Shown here: one piece after another, positions 6,645 to 14,771 of the stretch
Numbering within the stretch: the first letter of the stretch is position 1
How the letters are laid out: each line of letters opens with the position of its first letter
IMG/VR virus record: IMGVR_UViG_3300042864_000595
Location: 1 to 52,489 of that record
DNA length: 52,489 bases
Reading direction: 5' to 3' (one strand)
Origin: a virus
Notes under the pieces: generated by a model
Told to the model about the DNA's origin: nothing
Databases searched by the model: none
Seen by the model: the letters and a program-made list of their open reading frames with translations, nothing else
Program-made: the position numbers and the translations under genes

Positions 6645-7355
6645 ATGAAACAAAAGTTAGATTTAGAGGAAATTAAACAAAAAATGTTTGAAAAGTTAGA
6701 ACCTTCCGGGTGGGGACGTGTTCTTAAACCATTTATATTTAGTGGTGACTTTGATAATATTATCTCTCAGTTGGCCAGAATGGCTACTGATGGGAAAAGG
6801 TTCACTCCTACCCTAAAGGACTTATTCAAAGCTTTTGAAGAATGTCCTTATAGTGAGCTTAAGGTTATCCTTGTAGGGCAAGATCCATACCCCCAATTTG
6901 GTGTTGCTGATGGTATTGCTTTCAGTTGTAGTAAAACTAATGAATTACAGCCTAGTTTACGCTTCATGTTAGATGAGATAAACAGAACTGTATATAATGG
7001 TCATCCTGGTAGTTTAAATGTTGATTTAACTAGATGGTCAAATCAGGGTATACTAATGCTTAATACTGCTCTTACAACTACTGTAGGTAAAATTGGACAA
7101 CACTATAAGATATGGCAACCTTTTATTGCTTATCTGTTTGATTATTTGACATGGAACAACAATGGATTGATCTATGTCTATCTTGGTAAACAAGCTCAAG
7201 AATGGGCTGACTCTATCAATGATAACAATTATAAATTTAAACTGTCACATCCAGCAAGTGCTGCATATAATAACAGTGCTTGGAACTCTGAAAGTGTATT
7301 TGTTGAAATACAAAATCTTGTTGAAAAAAATTACAATCAAAAACTTATTTGGTAA
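6645..7355 (+). CDS. ung: Uracil-DNA glycosylase, family 1 (236 aa)
   Basis: Start at the ATG at 6645 (MKQKLDLEE); an upstream in-frame start would overlap the divergent gene. Motifs of family 1 UNG are present: G78-Q79-D80-P81-Y82 (catalytic water-activating Asp80), the substrate-binding N140 in LMLNTALTT, and H202-P203-A204-S205 (catalytic His, Leu loop region). The residue after Tyr82 is Pro where many enzymes have His. It should remove uracil from DNA, cleaning deaminated cytosine or misincorporated dUMP. It overlaps the next gene by one base (TAATG). Confidence 0.93.
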   Translation: MKQKLDLEEIKQKMFEKLEPSGWGRVLKPFIFSGDFDNIISQLARMATDGKRFTPTLKDLFKAFEECPYSELKVILVGQDPYPQFGVADGIAFSCSKTNELQPSLRFMLDEINRTVYNGHPGSLNVDLTRWSNQGILMLNTALTTTVGKIGQHYKIWQPFIAYLFDYLTWNNNGLIYVYLGKQAQEWADSINDNNYKFKLSHPASAAYNNSAWNSESVFVEIQNLVEKNYNQKLIW

Positions 7356-7942
7356 TGACAGAAATATTTAATAGACTTATACAAGAGAATATTACTCCTA
7401 ATGCATACTATGTTTTATGCTGTATTAAAGAAAAAGTAGTACCCAAAAACTTTGTAAATAAAGAATTAGAATGCAAAAGACTGCAAAGCGATCAATGGCT
7501 TACAGAAGATTTGCAACTCACTAGTAAAAGTATTATTTTTACAGAAGAAATTGGTGGGTTCTTTAAAAGAACTAAGAAAAAAGTATCAAAAGATTTAATG
7601 GGTGCAGACTTTGTACAAAAAATCCAGGAATATGTTCTCATATTTCCTAATAGGAAACTATCCTCTGGAAAATATGCAAGGACTAACCCAAAGAATCTTG
7701 AGAGTGCTTTTAAATGGTTCTTTGAGACATATGACTATAGTTGGGAGTTGATCCTAGAAGCTACAGAAAAATATGTAAGAGATTATGAACTTAGAAACTT
7801 TGATTACATGAGAACATCTCAGTACTTTGTTAGAAAACAGAACATTGACAAGTCATTTGAGTCTGAATTAGCAAATTACTGTGAGTTGATTAAAACAACA
7901 CCTGATGTTGATCAAGTTTATTTTACGGAGGCTGTAGTATGA
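7355..7942 (+). CDS. Conserved protein before the helicase, possible replication initiator or loader (195 aa)
   Basis: Start ATG at 7355 overlaps the UNG stop. The N-terminus (ITPNAYYVLCCIKEKV ... LTEDLQLTSKSIIF) reads like a winged helix. The C-terminal half (AFKWFFETYDYSWELILEATEKYV) resembles DnaD/helicase-loader-type helical domains. No P-loop is present. Position two genes upstream of the DnaB-like helicase supports a role in helicase loading or origin recognition, but this is inference. Similar proteins occur in Bacteroidota phages. Confidence 0.55.
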   Translation: MTEIFNRLIQENITPNAYYVLCCIKEKVVPKNFVNKELECKRLQSDQWLTEDLQLTSKSIIFTEEIGGFFKRTKKKVSKDLMGADFVQKIQEYVLIFPNRKLSSGKYARTNPKNLESAFKWFFETYDYSWELILEATEKYVRDYELRNFDYMRTSQYFVRKQNIDKSFESELANYCELIKTTPDVDQVYFTEAVV

Positions 7943-8130
7943 TACCAAGTTTAAGAATTAGTACATTAATGCTTGGGCTTGCTATACTTGGAACAGTACT
8001 TTCCTGGTTCATTATTAATCTTTTTGTTGTGAATATCACCATTGGACACTTTGTTATCATAGAAATCATTATTAGTGTATTTCATCATATGTATAACAAA
8101 GCAAAAGAACAGTGTAAACAACAAAAATAA
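7939..8130 (+). CDS. Small two-helix membrane protein (63 aa)
   Basis: Two hydrophobic segments (about residues 8-30 and 31-50, LGLAILGTVLSWFIINLF and IGHFVIIEIIISVF) with a basic C-terminus (YNKAKEQCKQQK) that should stay in the cytoplasm. Overlaps the gene before by ATGA and precedes the helicase by five bases. It could anchor replication to the membrane or be a holin-like protein; neither is supported further. Confidence 0.6.
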   Translation: MIPSLRISTLMLGLAILGTVLSWFIINLFVVNITIGHFVIIEIIISVFHHMYNKAKEQCKQQK

Positions 8131-8135
8131 ATACA

Positions 8136-9140
8136 ATGGCAGAATTATTTAATGGGGCAAGACCCTTGATTCCAGTAAGTGAAAGAAAAGCATTAGAAAA
8201 AGCACTTTTAAAAATGCGCGCAAGAAGAAATGGAGAAGTTAAATCTCTTAGGAGTGCTTGGCCCAAATTTAATGATGCATTTTGTGATGGATTGGAGTGG
8301 AGAACTATCACCGTAGTTGGTGCTAGACCTGGAACCGGTAAAACTTTATTTATGGAACAGTTAATCAGTGATATCATTGAGAACAATCCTGACCAAAAAT
8401 TTAGAATACTTAAGTTCCAGATGGAAATGGTTGATGAAACCAGTGGTGTGAGAAAGTTTAGTCTGAAAACAGGTTCTGATTACAATACATTAATGAGTAA
8501 GGGAAAACAAATAGATAAACATATCTATGAAAAATGTGTAGAGTACTATCATAAAACCGCAGCTACAGACATAGTGGATGTAGTATATGATGCATGTACA
8601 GTAGATGAAATGTGCGCAACCATTCATTATCATATGAATAAGCACAAACTAGAAGATGGGACTTACCCAAACATGCTAGTAGCAATTGATCACTCTGCAC
8701 TATTCAAAAAGGCTAGAACAGAAAAAGACAAGTTTGAAATGCTTGGTTCATTAGGTGAAGCGCTCACCATGATGAAGAAGCACTATCCAGTTGCCTTTGT
8801 TGTGTTAAGTCAGTTGAATAGAAACATTGATGACCCTAAAAGGTCTGAGGAAGGAACTTACGGTAATTATGTATTAGATTCTGATATATATGGTTCTGAT
8901 GCGTTGTTGCAACATGCTGATGTGGTATTAGGTATTAATAAACCTTCAATACGGAAGATCAGAAATTATGGTCCAGAAAAGTATATCATTAGTGACACAG
9001 ATGTATTAGTCTTTCACTTTTTGAAATCAAGAAATGGTACCACACGGATAAGCTTCTTTAAGCTAGATCGGACTACAATGAGGATTATTGAGATTGATAC
9101 TCCACCAACAGCAACAAAGCAAAAGTTAAGTACAAATTAA
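8136..9140 (+). CDS. DnaB-like replicative helicase (334 aa)
   Basis: RecA-fold superfamily 4 helicase without the long DnaB N-terminal domain. Walker A is G-A-R-P-G-T-G-K-T (residues 62-70). A Walker B-like strand NMLVAIDHSA lies near 185, LSQLNRN (sensor/H3) follows, and the C-terminal part (SDALLQHADVVLGINKP) is typical of DnaB C-domains. It should unwind DNA at the fork as a hexamer, using NTP. It lies with the loader candidate, the Sak4-like ATPase, SSB and primase. Confidence 0.9.
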   Translation: MAELFNGARPLIPVSERKALEKALLKMRARRNGEVKSLRSAWPKFNDAFCDGLEWRTITVVGARPGTGKTLFMEQLISDIIENNPDQKFRILKFQMEMVDETSGVRKFSLKTGSDYNTLMSKGKQIDKHIYEKCVEYYHKTAATDIVDVVYDACTVDEMCATIHYHMNKHKLEDGTYPNMLVAIDHSALFKKARTEKDKFEMLGSLGEALTMMKKHYPVAFVVLSQLNRNIDDPKRSEEGTYGNYVLDSDIYGSDALLQHADVVLGINKPSIRKIRNYGPEKYIISDTDVLVFHFLKSRNGTTRISFFKLDRTTMRIIEIDTPPTATKQKLSTN

Positions 9141-9150
9141 AAAAAAAGTT

Positions 9151-9813
9151 ATGAGTTTAAGACAACAAAAAACATCTGAATTCTTTGTGCAACACATGGA
9201 AACATTCAGAAAGTTGGGAATTATTGATCCATTCTTTGTGATTAAAACAGCATTCTTTCAGAAAGGTAAGTATGGAAGACACACTCAGTTTTTTGAGTGG
9301 GAATTAAAGAAAAATGAGGACATTTATGTTGAGTTTTATGACAATGTACATGATCTTAATGGAAAGACTGTAGATTACAAACCTTTTCATGAAGACAGAG
9401 TGCTTTGTAAATACAAAATCAACCCTCATTTTGCTGAAGAGTATGAGAAAAAGGAAAACATCAATCAGAATACTGGTGAGCCTTACTTTACTTATACTGT
9501 TCCCTTAGCTGAAATGATTGCTGTCAACCCTGATGGAAGAGAAATGACTTATCCTATGTATGAAAAATCTAAGGAGTCACCTTCTAAGGAGGAAGCAGTT
9601 ATGCCGAGATTGCAAAATAGCCTGGCTTTTCCAAATTTTGAGGAAGAACTGATTAAAAAACCTGAGCAGATAAAAGAAACTACCCTAGAAGATTTACTAG
9701 TGGGAGATGATGTATCTTATTCAGAAATGACAATCAGAGATATTGCTGCAATAATTTGGAAGAAACCAGTAAGCAACAAATTATGGTTAAATTCTTTAAT
9801 TGAAAAACAATGA
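9151..9813 (+). CDS. Conserved replication-module protein (220 aa)
   Basis: Soluble and charged, with a beta-rich N-terminal region (FFEWELKKNEDIYVEFYDNVHDLNGKTV) and an acidic, Pro-containing second half. No P-loop or nuclease motif. The C-terminal 30 residues look helical (TIRDIAAIIWKKPVSNKLWLNSLIE). It overlaps the Sak4-like gene by four bases and follows the helicase. I recall similar proteins in crAss-like phages without assigned function. A helicase- or recombinase-associated factor is possible. Confidence 0.65.
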   Translation: MSLRQQKTSEFFVQHMETFRKLGIIDPFFVIKTAFFQKGKYGRHTQFFEWELKKNEDIYVEFYDNVHDLNGKTVDYKPFHEDRVLCKYKINPHFAEEYEKKENINQNTGEPYFTYTVPLAEMIAVNPDGREMTYPMYEKSKESPSKEEAVMPRLQNSLAFPNFEEELIKKPEQIKETTLEDLLVGDDVSYSEMTIRDIAAIIWKKPVSNKLWLNSLIEKQ

Positions 9814-10529
9814 GTATTGTATTGCCAACTACAAAGGTTTTGGGAGGACGTGTAAATCCCAAAAGAATAGTGATCTATTCTAAGCCAAAGACCGGTAAAA
9901 CTACAGCTTATGCTGGTCTGGAAAACAATCTAATTTTAGATTTAGAAAATGGTACTGATTATGTAGCAGCTCTGAAAGTAAAAATTAACAGTCTACAAGA
10001 ATTACTTGACACAGGTAAAGCTATTAAAGAAGCAGGTTGTCCTTATAAGTATGTTACTATTGATACAGTGACAGCATTAGAGGAAATGATTATGCCTTTA
10101 GCAATCAAGCTTTACAAACAAACACCAATGGGTAAAAATTTTGATGGCACAAGTGTTATTACTTTACCAAATGGTGCAGGATATTTATATATTCGTCAAG
10201 CATTCTTTCAAGTTTTAGATTTTATTGATACCTTAGCACCCCACATTATTTTATCTGGTCACATTAAAGATAAACAAGTGGATGATAAAGGAGAATTAGT
10301 AATGTCTGCAAACATTGATTTGACTGGTAAAATTAAATCTCTGATCTGTGCAAATGCTGATGCAATTGGTTATATGTACAGAAAAGGTAATAAGACTTTC
10401 TTGTCTTTTAAAACAAATGAAGAAGTTACTTGTGGTGCAAGACCTGCACATCTTAGAAATGAGGAGATAGTAATAACTGAAATGGTAGATGGTGTCCTAA
10501 CAACAACGTGGGACAAAGTATTTGTGTAA
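9810..10529 (+). CDS. Sak4-like RecA-fold ATPase, putative annealing recombinase (239 aa)
   Basis: P-loop near the N-terminus (S24-K-P-K-T-G-K30-T31), then LILDLENGTDY and a Walker B-like strand YVTIDTVTALEEM near residue 85. This matches phage RecA/Sak4-type small ATPases, which promote single-strand annealing together with an SSB. The SSB-like gene lies directly downstream. Cytoplasmic. Start ATG overlaps the previous TGA. Confidence 0.85.
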   Translation: MSIVLPTTKVLGGRVNPKRIVIYSKPKTGKTTAYAGLENNLILDLENGTDYVAALKVKINSLQELLDTGKAIKEAGCPYKYVTIDTVTALEEMIMPLAIKLYKQTPMGKNFDGTSVITLPNGAGYLYIRQAFFQVLDFIDTLAPHIILSGHIKDKQVDDKGELVMSANIDLTGKIKSLICANADAIGYMYRKGNKTFLSFKTNEEVTCGARPAHLRNEEIVITEMVDGVLTTTWDKVFV

Positions 10530-10549
10530 CAATTTAAAATAAAATAACA

Positions 10550-11239
10550 ATGGGATTAAGTACAACTGATTTGAGCACTGGTGGGTCTGGCCTTCCAAAA
10601 ACATTAGCTCCAGGAAATCATGCATTAAAAATTAACAGTATCAGTTTGGATGATTATACATTCATTCCAGGTGCAAAACATTTGATGATGCATGTAGAAG
10701 GTCAACCAATTGATGGTTTTCAAGGTTTCTTGATTGACAAAGATGATGAAAGCAAAGGACACTATGCTGGTCAAATAGGTAGAGTAAAAGCAAGCCAATA
10801 TGCATTTGCAGATGGAGAAACTAAAACTGGTATCAAAATTCAGAGAGATAGATCTATCATGATGTTTATGCAAAATTTATGCAAAACTCTTGGAATCAAT
10901 GACTGGTTCATTGCTCAAGATAATTTGCATGATACAATTGATGACTTGATCAAAGCATTCAACAATACAGCACCATTTCAAGATATATATCTTGACTTCT
11001 GTGTTGCTGGTAAAGAATATGTGGGTAAAACTGGTTATACAAACTATGATTTGTTTTTACCAAAATCTGAAAAAGGTAAGTATGCATTTGGAGAAGAATC
11101 CGGTGGTAAAGTATTAACCTATGATGAGAAAACACATTTAGTTAAGGCTAAAACAACAGAAGTAAATAACTTTGGTAATGATGATGATGATGACTTTAGC
11201 GTTCCAGCTAAAACATCTTCTGACTTTTCACTTGATTAA
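10550..11239 (+). CDS. Single-stranded DNA-binding-like protein (229 aa)
   Basis: The C-terminal tail is strongly acidic (NDDDDDFSV ... SDFSLD), which is the hallmark of SSB-type proteins that recruit partners. The N-terminal 170 residues are beta-rich with Gly-led turns and are compatible with an OB-like core, although no classical SSB motif is obvious. It follows the Sak4-like recombinase by 20 bases and is followed by an intrinsic terminator, so it closes the helicase-recombination transcript. The T7 gp2.5-like functional analogy is inferred from tail and context. Confidence 0.75.
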   Translation: MGLSTTDLSTGGSGLPKTLAPGNHALKINSISLDDYTFIPGAKHLMMHVEGQPIDGFQGFLIDKDDESKGHYAGQIGRVKASQYAFADGETKTGIKIQRDRSIMMFMQNLCKTLGINDWFIAQDNLHDTIDDLIKAFNNTAPFQDIYLDFCVAGKEYVGKTGYTNYDLFLPKSEKGKYAFGEESGGKVLTYDEKTHLVKAKTTEVNNFGNDDDDDFSVPAKTSSDFSLD

Positions 11240-11254
11240 CAACTAGTTAATTAC

Positions 11255-11281
11255 AGGGGAGTCAGAGATGGCTCCCCTTTT
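11255..11281 (+). terminator. Intrinsic terminator after the SSB-like gene
   Basis: AGGGGAG (11255-11261) pairs with CTCCCCT (11272-11278) around a 10-base loop, followed by a short T run and AT-rich sequence. The gap 11240-11299 holds nothing else I can identify; no exact TANNTTTG precedes the primase gene. Confidence 0.8.
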
Positions 11282-11299
11282 ATTATTAATTAAAGTGTT

Positions 11300-12277
11300 A
11301 TGATTTCAACAAAAAATTTAATTTCATCTATTGTAGATGTCCCAGTTGAATGGGTTTTTGAATATTATCTTAATCTGAATGAAAGATTGAATGGACAAGA
11401 CATAAAAATCTTATCTGTATTTAATGCAAAAGATAAAGTGCCTTCAATGTGTATATATTATAACAGTGGAATTTACAGATTCAAAGATTTTTCTTCTGGG
11501 TTTCAAGGTGATAATGTTGAATTGGTTCTACGCATGTTTAATTTACAACACCGTTGGGAAGCAGCAAATAAAATAACTTGTGACTATCAAGAATATGTTA
11601 CAAATAATGACAGAAGGTTTGAAGGTGAAACATTCAATCTAGATAGATACAAAGTTGTTGATTATGAGATGAGACACTGGCAGACACATGATCAAAAATA
11701 TTGGAGTAGGTTTCATATTGGATCTAAAATGCTTGAGTTCTACAATGTTGTTCCATTATCTTATTATGTAATGGAAAAAACTCAGGTGAATGGTGAAATC
11801 AAATCTTTTAAACATGCTAATGGTTATATCTACGGTTATTTCAAAAATGATGGTACTTTGTATAAGATCTACAAACCAACAGATAGAGATAGAAAGTTTG
11901 TTAAAGTTCAAAATTACATTCAGGGCTCAGAACAACTAACATTTGATAAGAAGTATCTAGTAATTGTATCTTCCCTAAAGGACTTAATGGCATTCAGAAA
12001 ACTTCAGATAAAAGATGTTGAAGCAATAGCTCCAGATAGTGAGAACAGTATGCTTGCTGAAACTACTATGTCTAAATTAATCCGGCAGTACAAAAAGATT
12101 TTTATAATTTTTGACAATGATGAAGCTGGTATTAAAGCCGCGCAAAGATATCATTCAAAGTATAAGATTCCTTATGTGGTTTTACCTTTAGAAAAAGATA
12201 TTGCAGATTCTGTTGAAGTACACGGTATTGAAAAAACTAGGAAAATATTACTTACATTATTAAAAGAAGCATTATGA
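11300..12277 (+). CDS. DnaG-like primase with Toprim domain (325 aa)
   Basis: The N-terminal part (VPSMCIYYNSGIYRFKDFSSGFQGDNVELV, about residues 47-77) resembles the CHC2-type primase zinc-finger fold, but the Zn-binding Cys/His set is absent. The second half holds a Toprim domain. LVIVSSLKDLMAF carries the first strand, with Ser where the catalytic Glu usually follows. D-N-D-E-A-G (about 272-277) is the metal site, then YVVLPLEKDIAD. It should lay RNA primers for the fork. The end overlaps the GIY-YIG gene by four bases. Confidence 0.8.
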   Translation: MISTKNLISSIVDVPVEWVFEYYLNLNERLNGQDIKILSVFNAKDKVPSMCIYYNSGIYRFKDFSSGFQGDNVELVLRMFNLQHRWEAANKITCDYQEYVTNNDRRFEGETFNLDRYKVVDYEMRHWQTHDQKYWSRFHIGSKMLEFYNVVPLSYYVMEKTQVNGEIKSFKHANGYIYGYFKNDGTLYKIYKPTDRDRKFVKVQNYIQGSEQLTFDKKYLVIVSSLKDLMAFRKLQIKDVEAIAPDSENSMLAETTMSKLIRQYKKIFIIFDNDEAGIKAAQRYHSKYKIPYVVLPLEKDIADSVEVHGIEKTRKILLTLLKEAL

Positions 12278-12699
12278 GTTGGATACATAAAGGTAAACAG
12301 TTTTCAGATTCTATGATTCCAGAAGGTGGAGTAGGTTTTATTTACATCATGACAGCTGTGATTGATGGTAAGTCAGTAGCCTATATAGGAAAGAAGAACT
12401 TCTTTGCTAATATCAAAAGACCATTAGGTAAAAAAGCTTTGGCTATGAGTACAGATAAAAGACTCAAGAAATATAGCCGGGTGATTAAACCTGATTACAT
12501 GAATTACTACAGTAGTAATAAAACTCTTAAAGATGCTCACAAAGCAGGAGTTGTTATTAAAAGAGAGATATTAATGATATGCTATTCTCAAATGGAGTTA
12601 ACATATCAGGAAGTAAAGCACCAGTTTAAATATGAAGTGCTTGAGAAAGATGAATACTTGAATGCCAATATCCTTGGCCGCTTTTTCCATTCTAAATGA
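12274..12699 (+). CDS. GIY-YIG-type endonuclease (141 aa)
   Basis: G-F-I-Y-I near residue 22 and A-Y-I-G-K-K about 18 residues later form the degenerate GIY...YIG core. MNYYSSNKTLKDA and a later E-V-K-H with an Asn in LNANILGRFF provide the remaining catalytic-looking positions. It is similar in layout to phage Seg-like or Holliday-junction-processing GIY-YIG proteins. It is translationally coupled to the primase, which suggests a replication or recombination role (branch cutting) rather than pure mobility. Confidence 0.7.
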   Translation: MSWIHKGKQFSDSMIPEGGVGFIYIMTAVIDGKSVAYIGKKNFFANIKRPLGKKALAMSTDKRLKKYSRVIKPDYMNYYSSNKTLKDAHKAGVVIKREILMICYSQMELTYQEVKHQFKYEVLEKDEYLNANILGRFFHSK

Positions 12700-12706
12700 A
12701 AATATA

Positions 12707-12737
12707 TTAGGAATGTAGTATATTATTTGTATATTTG
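12707..12737 (+). promoter_or_regulatory. Bacteroidota-type promoter of the LAGLIDADG gene
   Basis: TTAG at 12707-12710 (consensus TTTG) and TATATTTG at 12730-12737 (exact TANNTTTG), with 19 bases between. The ATG is four bases further on (12742), so the predicted mRNA is leaderless or almost so. This mirrors the promoter at 3560-3591. Match by eye only. Confidence 0.5.
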
Positions 12738-12741
12738 TTCT

Positions 12742-13623
12742 ATGAGAACACAAACCGGAACTTATAGAACATACAAAGATATGTTAATAGCTTTACCTAA
12801 GATTGGTAGACTTCAAGTAATAGAATTATCACATAAAAACAAATGGGGAGCTTATTACATTAAGTGTCAATGTGACTGCGGTAATATTACAACTACAGAT
12901 TTTTCCTCTTTGAATAAATCTAAAGTACAATCATGTGGTTGTTTACAAAAAGAAGCCGTAAAATATACTGGTGTAAAAAATAAGAAGTATATAGTTAATG
13001 TAGATAAACTAGTAGATAATGAAGTAACTGCTTATATAGCAGGTCTTTATGCAGCAGATGGTTCAAATGAAAAATCAGGTCTTTCAATTGGTTTACAAAG
13101 TACAGATAAAGAGATACTTGAAAAAGTAAGTAGTTATTTTAATTATACCGGACCTTTGTATACAATGAAAAGATCTAAGAATAATGAAAAGGATCAGGTA
13201 AGATTAACAATCTCTGACAGTTCTTTTAGAAAGTTTTTTGAAGAAAGAGGTATTATAAAAAATAAAACACTTGATTATCAAGTTCCTGATTGTTATTTGT
13301 ACAATTCTCATTTTTGGAGAGGTATGCTTGATGGAGATGGATGTATTTTTAAGTATGAAAGAAAGTACACAACCTATGGAATATCTTTAGTTGGTACAGA
13401 AAATACTATTAATGCATTTAAAAAGTTTTGTGAATTTATTTTAGGCAAAACTGTTAAAGTTAAACCTTACAAGGTTAAGTCTTCTATTGAGATATATTCA
13501 ATAAACTTTGTTGGTAAGATGTATCTTCCTTTATTAAAAGCTATATATAACAATCCTATAGCGAATATGTATATAACAAGAAAGTACAATAAGTACTTGG
13601 AGATTATTAACAAAACAAAATAA
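12742..13623 (+). CDS. LAGLIDADG homing endonuclease with Cys-rich N-terminal module
   Basis: Start ATG at 12742 (294 aa); an in-frame TTG at 12727 is upstream of the -7 element. Residues 42-67 hold C-x-C-x-C-G (C42, C44, C46) and C-G-C (C65, C67), the same module as in the HNH protein at 3595. Two LAGLIDADG motifs follow: AGLYAADG (about 100-107, acid D106) and FWRGMLDGDG (191-200, acid D199). A single chain with two motifs should act as a monomer that cuts a long asymmetric site. It sits between intact genes with its own promoter, and no intron or intein flanks were recognised, so it is a free-standing homing endonuclease. Confidence 0.9.
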   Translation: MRTQTGTYRTYKDMLIALPKIGRLQVIELSHKNKWGAYYIKCQCDCGNITTTDFSSLNKSKVQSCGCLQKEAVKYTGVKNKKYIVNVDKLVDNEVTAYIAGLYAADGSNEKSGLSIGLQSTDKEILEKVSSYFNYTGPLYTMKRSKNNEKDQVRLTISDSSFRKFFEERGIIKNKTLDYQVPDCYLYNSHFWRGMLDGDGCIFKYERKYTTYGISLVGTENTINAFKKFCEFILGKTVKVKPYKVKSSIEIYSINFVGKMYLPLLKAIYNNPIANMYITRKYNKYLEIINKTK

Positions 13624-13625
13624 TT

Positions 13626-14012
13626 ATGAAAATAGCAATGTACGACCTAGAAGGTCATTTATTAGAAGTGTTTGAAGTGGAGACTGTCAGAGATTTAGAA
13701 TCACAATTAAAAACTCCTAAAGGAGGTATTAACAATTGTATTACAGGTCACTGCATACAAACAATTAATATGCAGTTTAGAAAGTATTCAGATTTTGCTA
13801 AAATTATTAAAAGAATTGGTGATATAACAAATATACCTGGTAAAACATCTTTGCTACCTGTCTCAAAATACTATAAAGGTAGTTTTATTTGTACTTACGA
13901 AAATGCTACAATAGCAGCTAAAAAAAATAATTTAGATACTCCAAATATTAATAGGTGTTTAAAGAATGACAGAAATACATCAGGTGGTTTTGAATGGAAA
14001 TATGCAAATTAG
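13626..14012 (+). CDS. Stand-alone NUMOD-like DNA-binding protein (128 aa)
   Basis: Two copies of a NUMOD1-like unit are visible. The first is an N-terminal MYDLEGHLLEVFEVETVRDLE ... GGINNCITG unit (about 5-40). The second is a C-terminal SKYYKGSFICTYENATIAAKK ... NINRCLKNDRNTSGGFEWKY unit (about 79-126). NUMOD1 units are helix-turn-helix-like DNA-binding pieces usually fused to homing nucleases. There is no HNH, GIY-YIG or LAGLIDADG core here. It begins two bases after the LAGLIDADG stop, so it may help target that nuclease or be the remains of another one. Confidence 0.7.
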   Translation: MKIAMYDLEGHLLEVFEVETVRDLESQLKTPKGGINNCITGHCIQTINMQFRKYSDFAKIIKRIGDITNIPGKTSLLPVSKYYKGSFICTYENATIAAKKNNLDTPNINRCLKNDRNTSGGFEWKYAN

Positions 14013-14019
14013 AAGAATT

Positions 14020-14424
14020 ATGACAGAAACGGAAATGACAGGCCTTCTATTACAGTTGGCTGACCTTGGTGTGACTGGTATCAGAGTACACTATGAAGGT
14101 GAAGGAGACAGCGGTGCAATTGAAAGCATAAATTATACCACTGGAGAAATAAATGAACCATCTGATGTTTTAGATGAAGTAGATGCATTTTCTTTAGAAA
14201 ATAGACTTGAAGATTTAAATAGTAATCTTACTGATTCTGTTGATGAATGGGTTAATGATAAACTACTACAAGATATTGAAGATTGGTGGAATAATGAAGG
14301 GGGTAATGGAGATGTTTGCATCTGTGTACCGTCCGGTAAATATTGTATTTATAATAACATTAGAGTTACAGAGTATGAAGAGTATACTCATGATGGTAAT
14401 GTAATTGATAAAACTTTAGAGTAA
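14020..14424 (+). CDS. DUF6878-like small protein (134 aa)
   Basis: Start ATG at 14020, seven bases after the NUMOD stop; the longer reading from 13966 runs through the NUMOD gene. The N-terminal LLLQLADLGVTGIRVHYEGEGDSGAIESI fits the DUF6878 pattern (L-x-x-L-G-v-x-x-I-x-V-x-Y-x-G-x-G-D-S-G-x-I). An acidic middle and a Tyr-rich C-terminus follow. Function of the family unknown to me. Overlaps the next gene by TAATG. Confidence 0.65.
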   Translation: MTETEMTGLLLQLADLGVTGIRVHYEGEGDSGAIESINYTTGEINEPSDVLDEVDAFSLENRLEDLNSNLTDSVDEWVNDKLLQDIEDWWNNEGGNGDVCICVPSGKYCIYNNIRVTEYEEYTHDGNVIDKTLE

Positions 14425-14771
14425 TGGCCCATCCTGAACAACATTGTAAATCCTCAGTAAAAAAATGGGGAGGTAGACAAGCTGATTATCAGGCTATTCA
14501 TGATTGGTTTGATGAAACTAAAGCTTGGATTGGTCATAGTAAACATAGAATGTTCCGGCATCATTCAGAAGGTATCTTTGAATGTGAAAAAGTATTTGGA
14601 GCTAGCTTTGTTAATGGTGATGGTAAGACTGTATATACAAGATATATTGCTGAACAACATGTAAAGGAAGATTGCAACGGGTATATCCCTAGTGCAAAAG
14701 AATGGGTAGATATGATTGCATCTGGTAAGCCTGAGTTATGGGCAATTAAAACTTTAAAAATAGAAGACTAA
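14424..14771 (+). CDS. DUF6915-like protein (115 aa)
   Basis: MAHPEQHCKSSVKKWGG, IHDWFDETKAWIGHSKHR and HHSEGIFECEKVFGASF, then EQHVKEDCNGYIPSAKEWV, form a His-rich set that matches DUF6915 as I recall it. The many conserved His, Asp and Glu residues suggest a metal site, perhaps hydrolytic, but this is not shown. It is the one clearly family-typical member of this small-gene block, joined to both neighbours by TAATG overlaps. Confidence 0.65.
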   Translation: MAHPEQHCKSSVKKWGGRQADYQAIHDWFDETKAWIGHSKHRMFRHHSEGIFECEKVFGASFVNGDGKTVYTRYIAEQHVKEDCNGYIPSAKEWVDMIASGKPELWAIKTLKIED

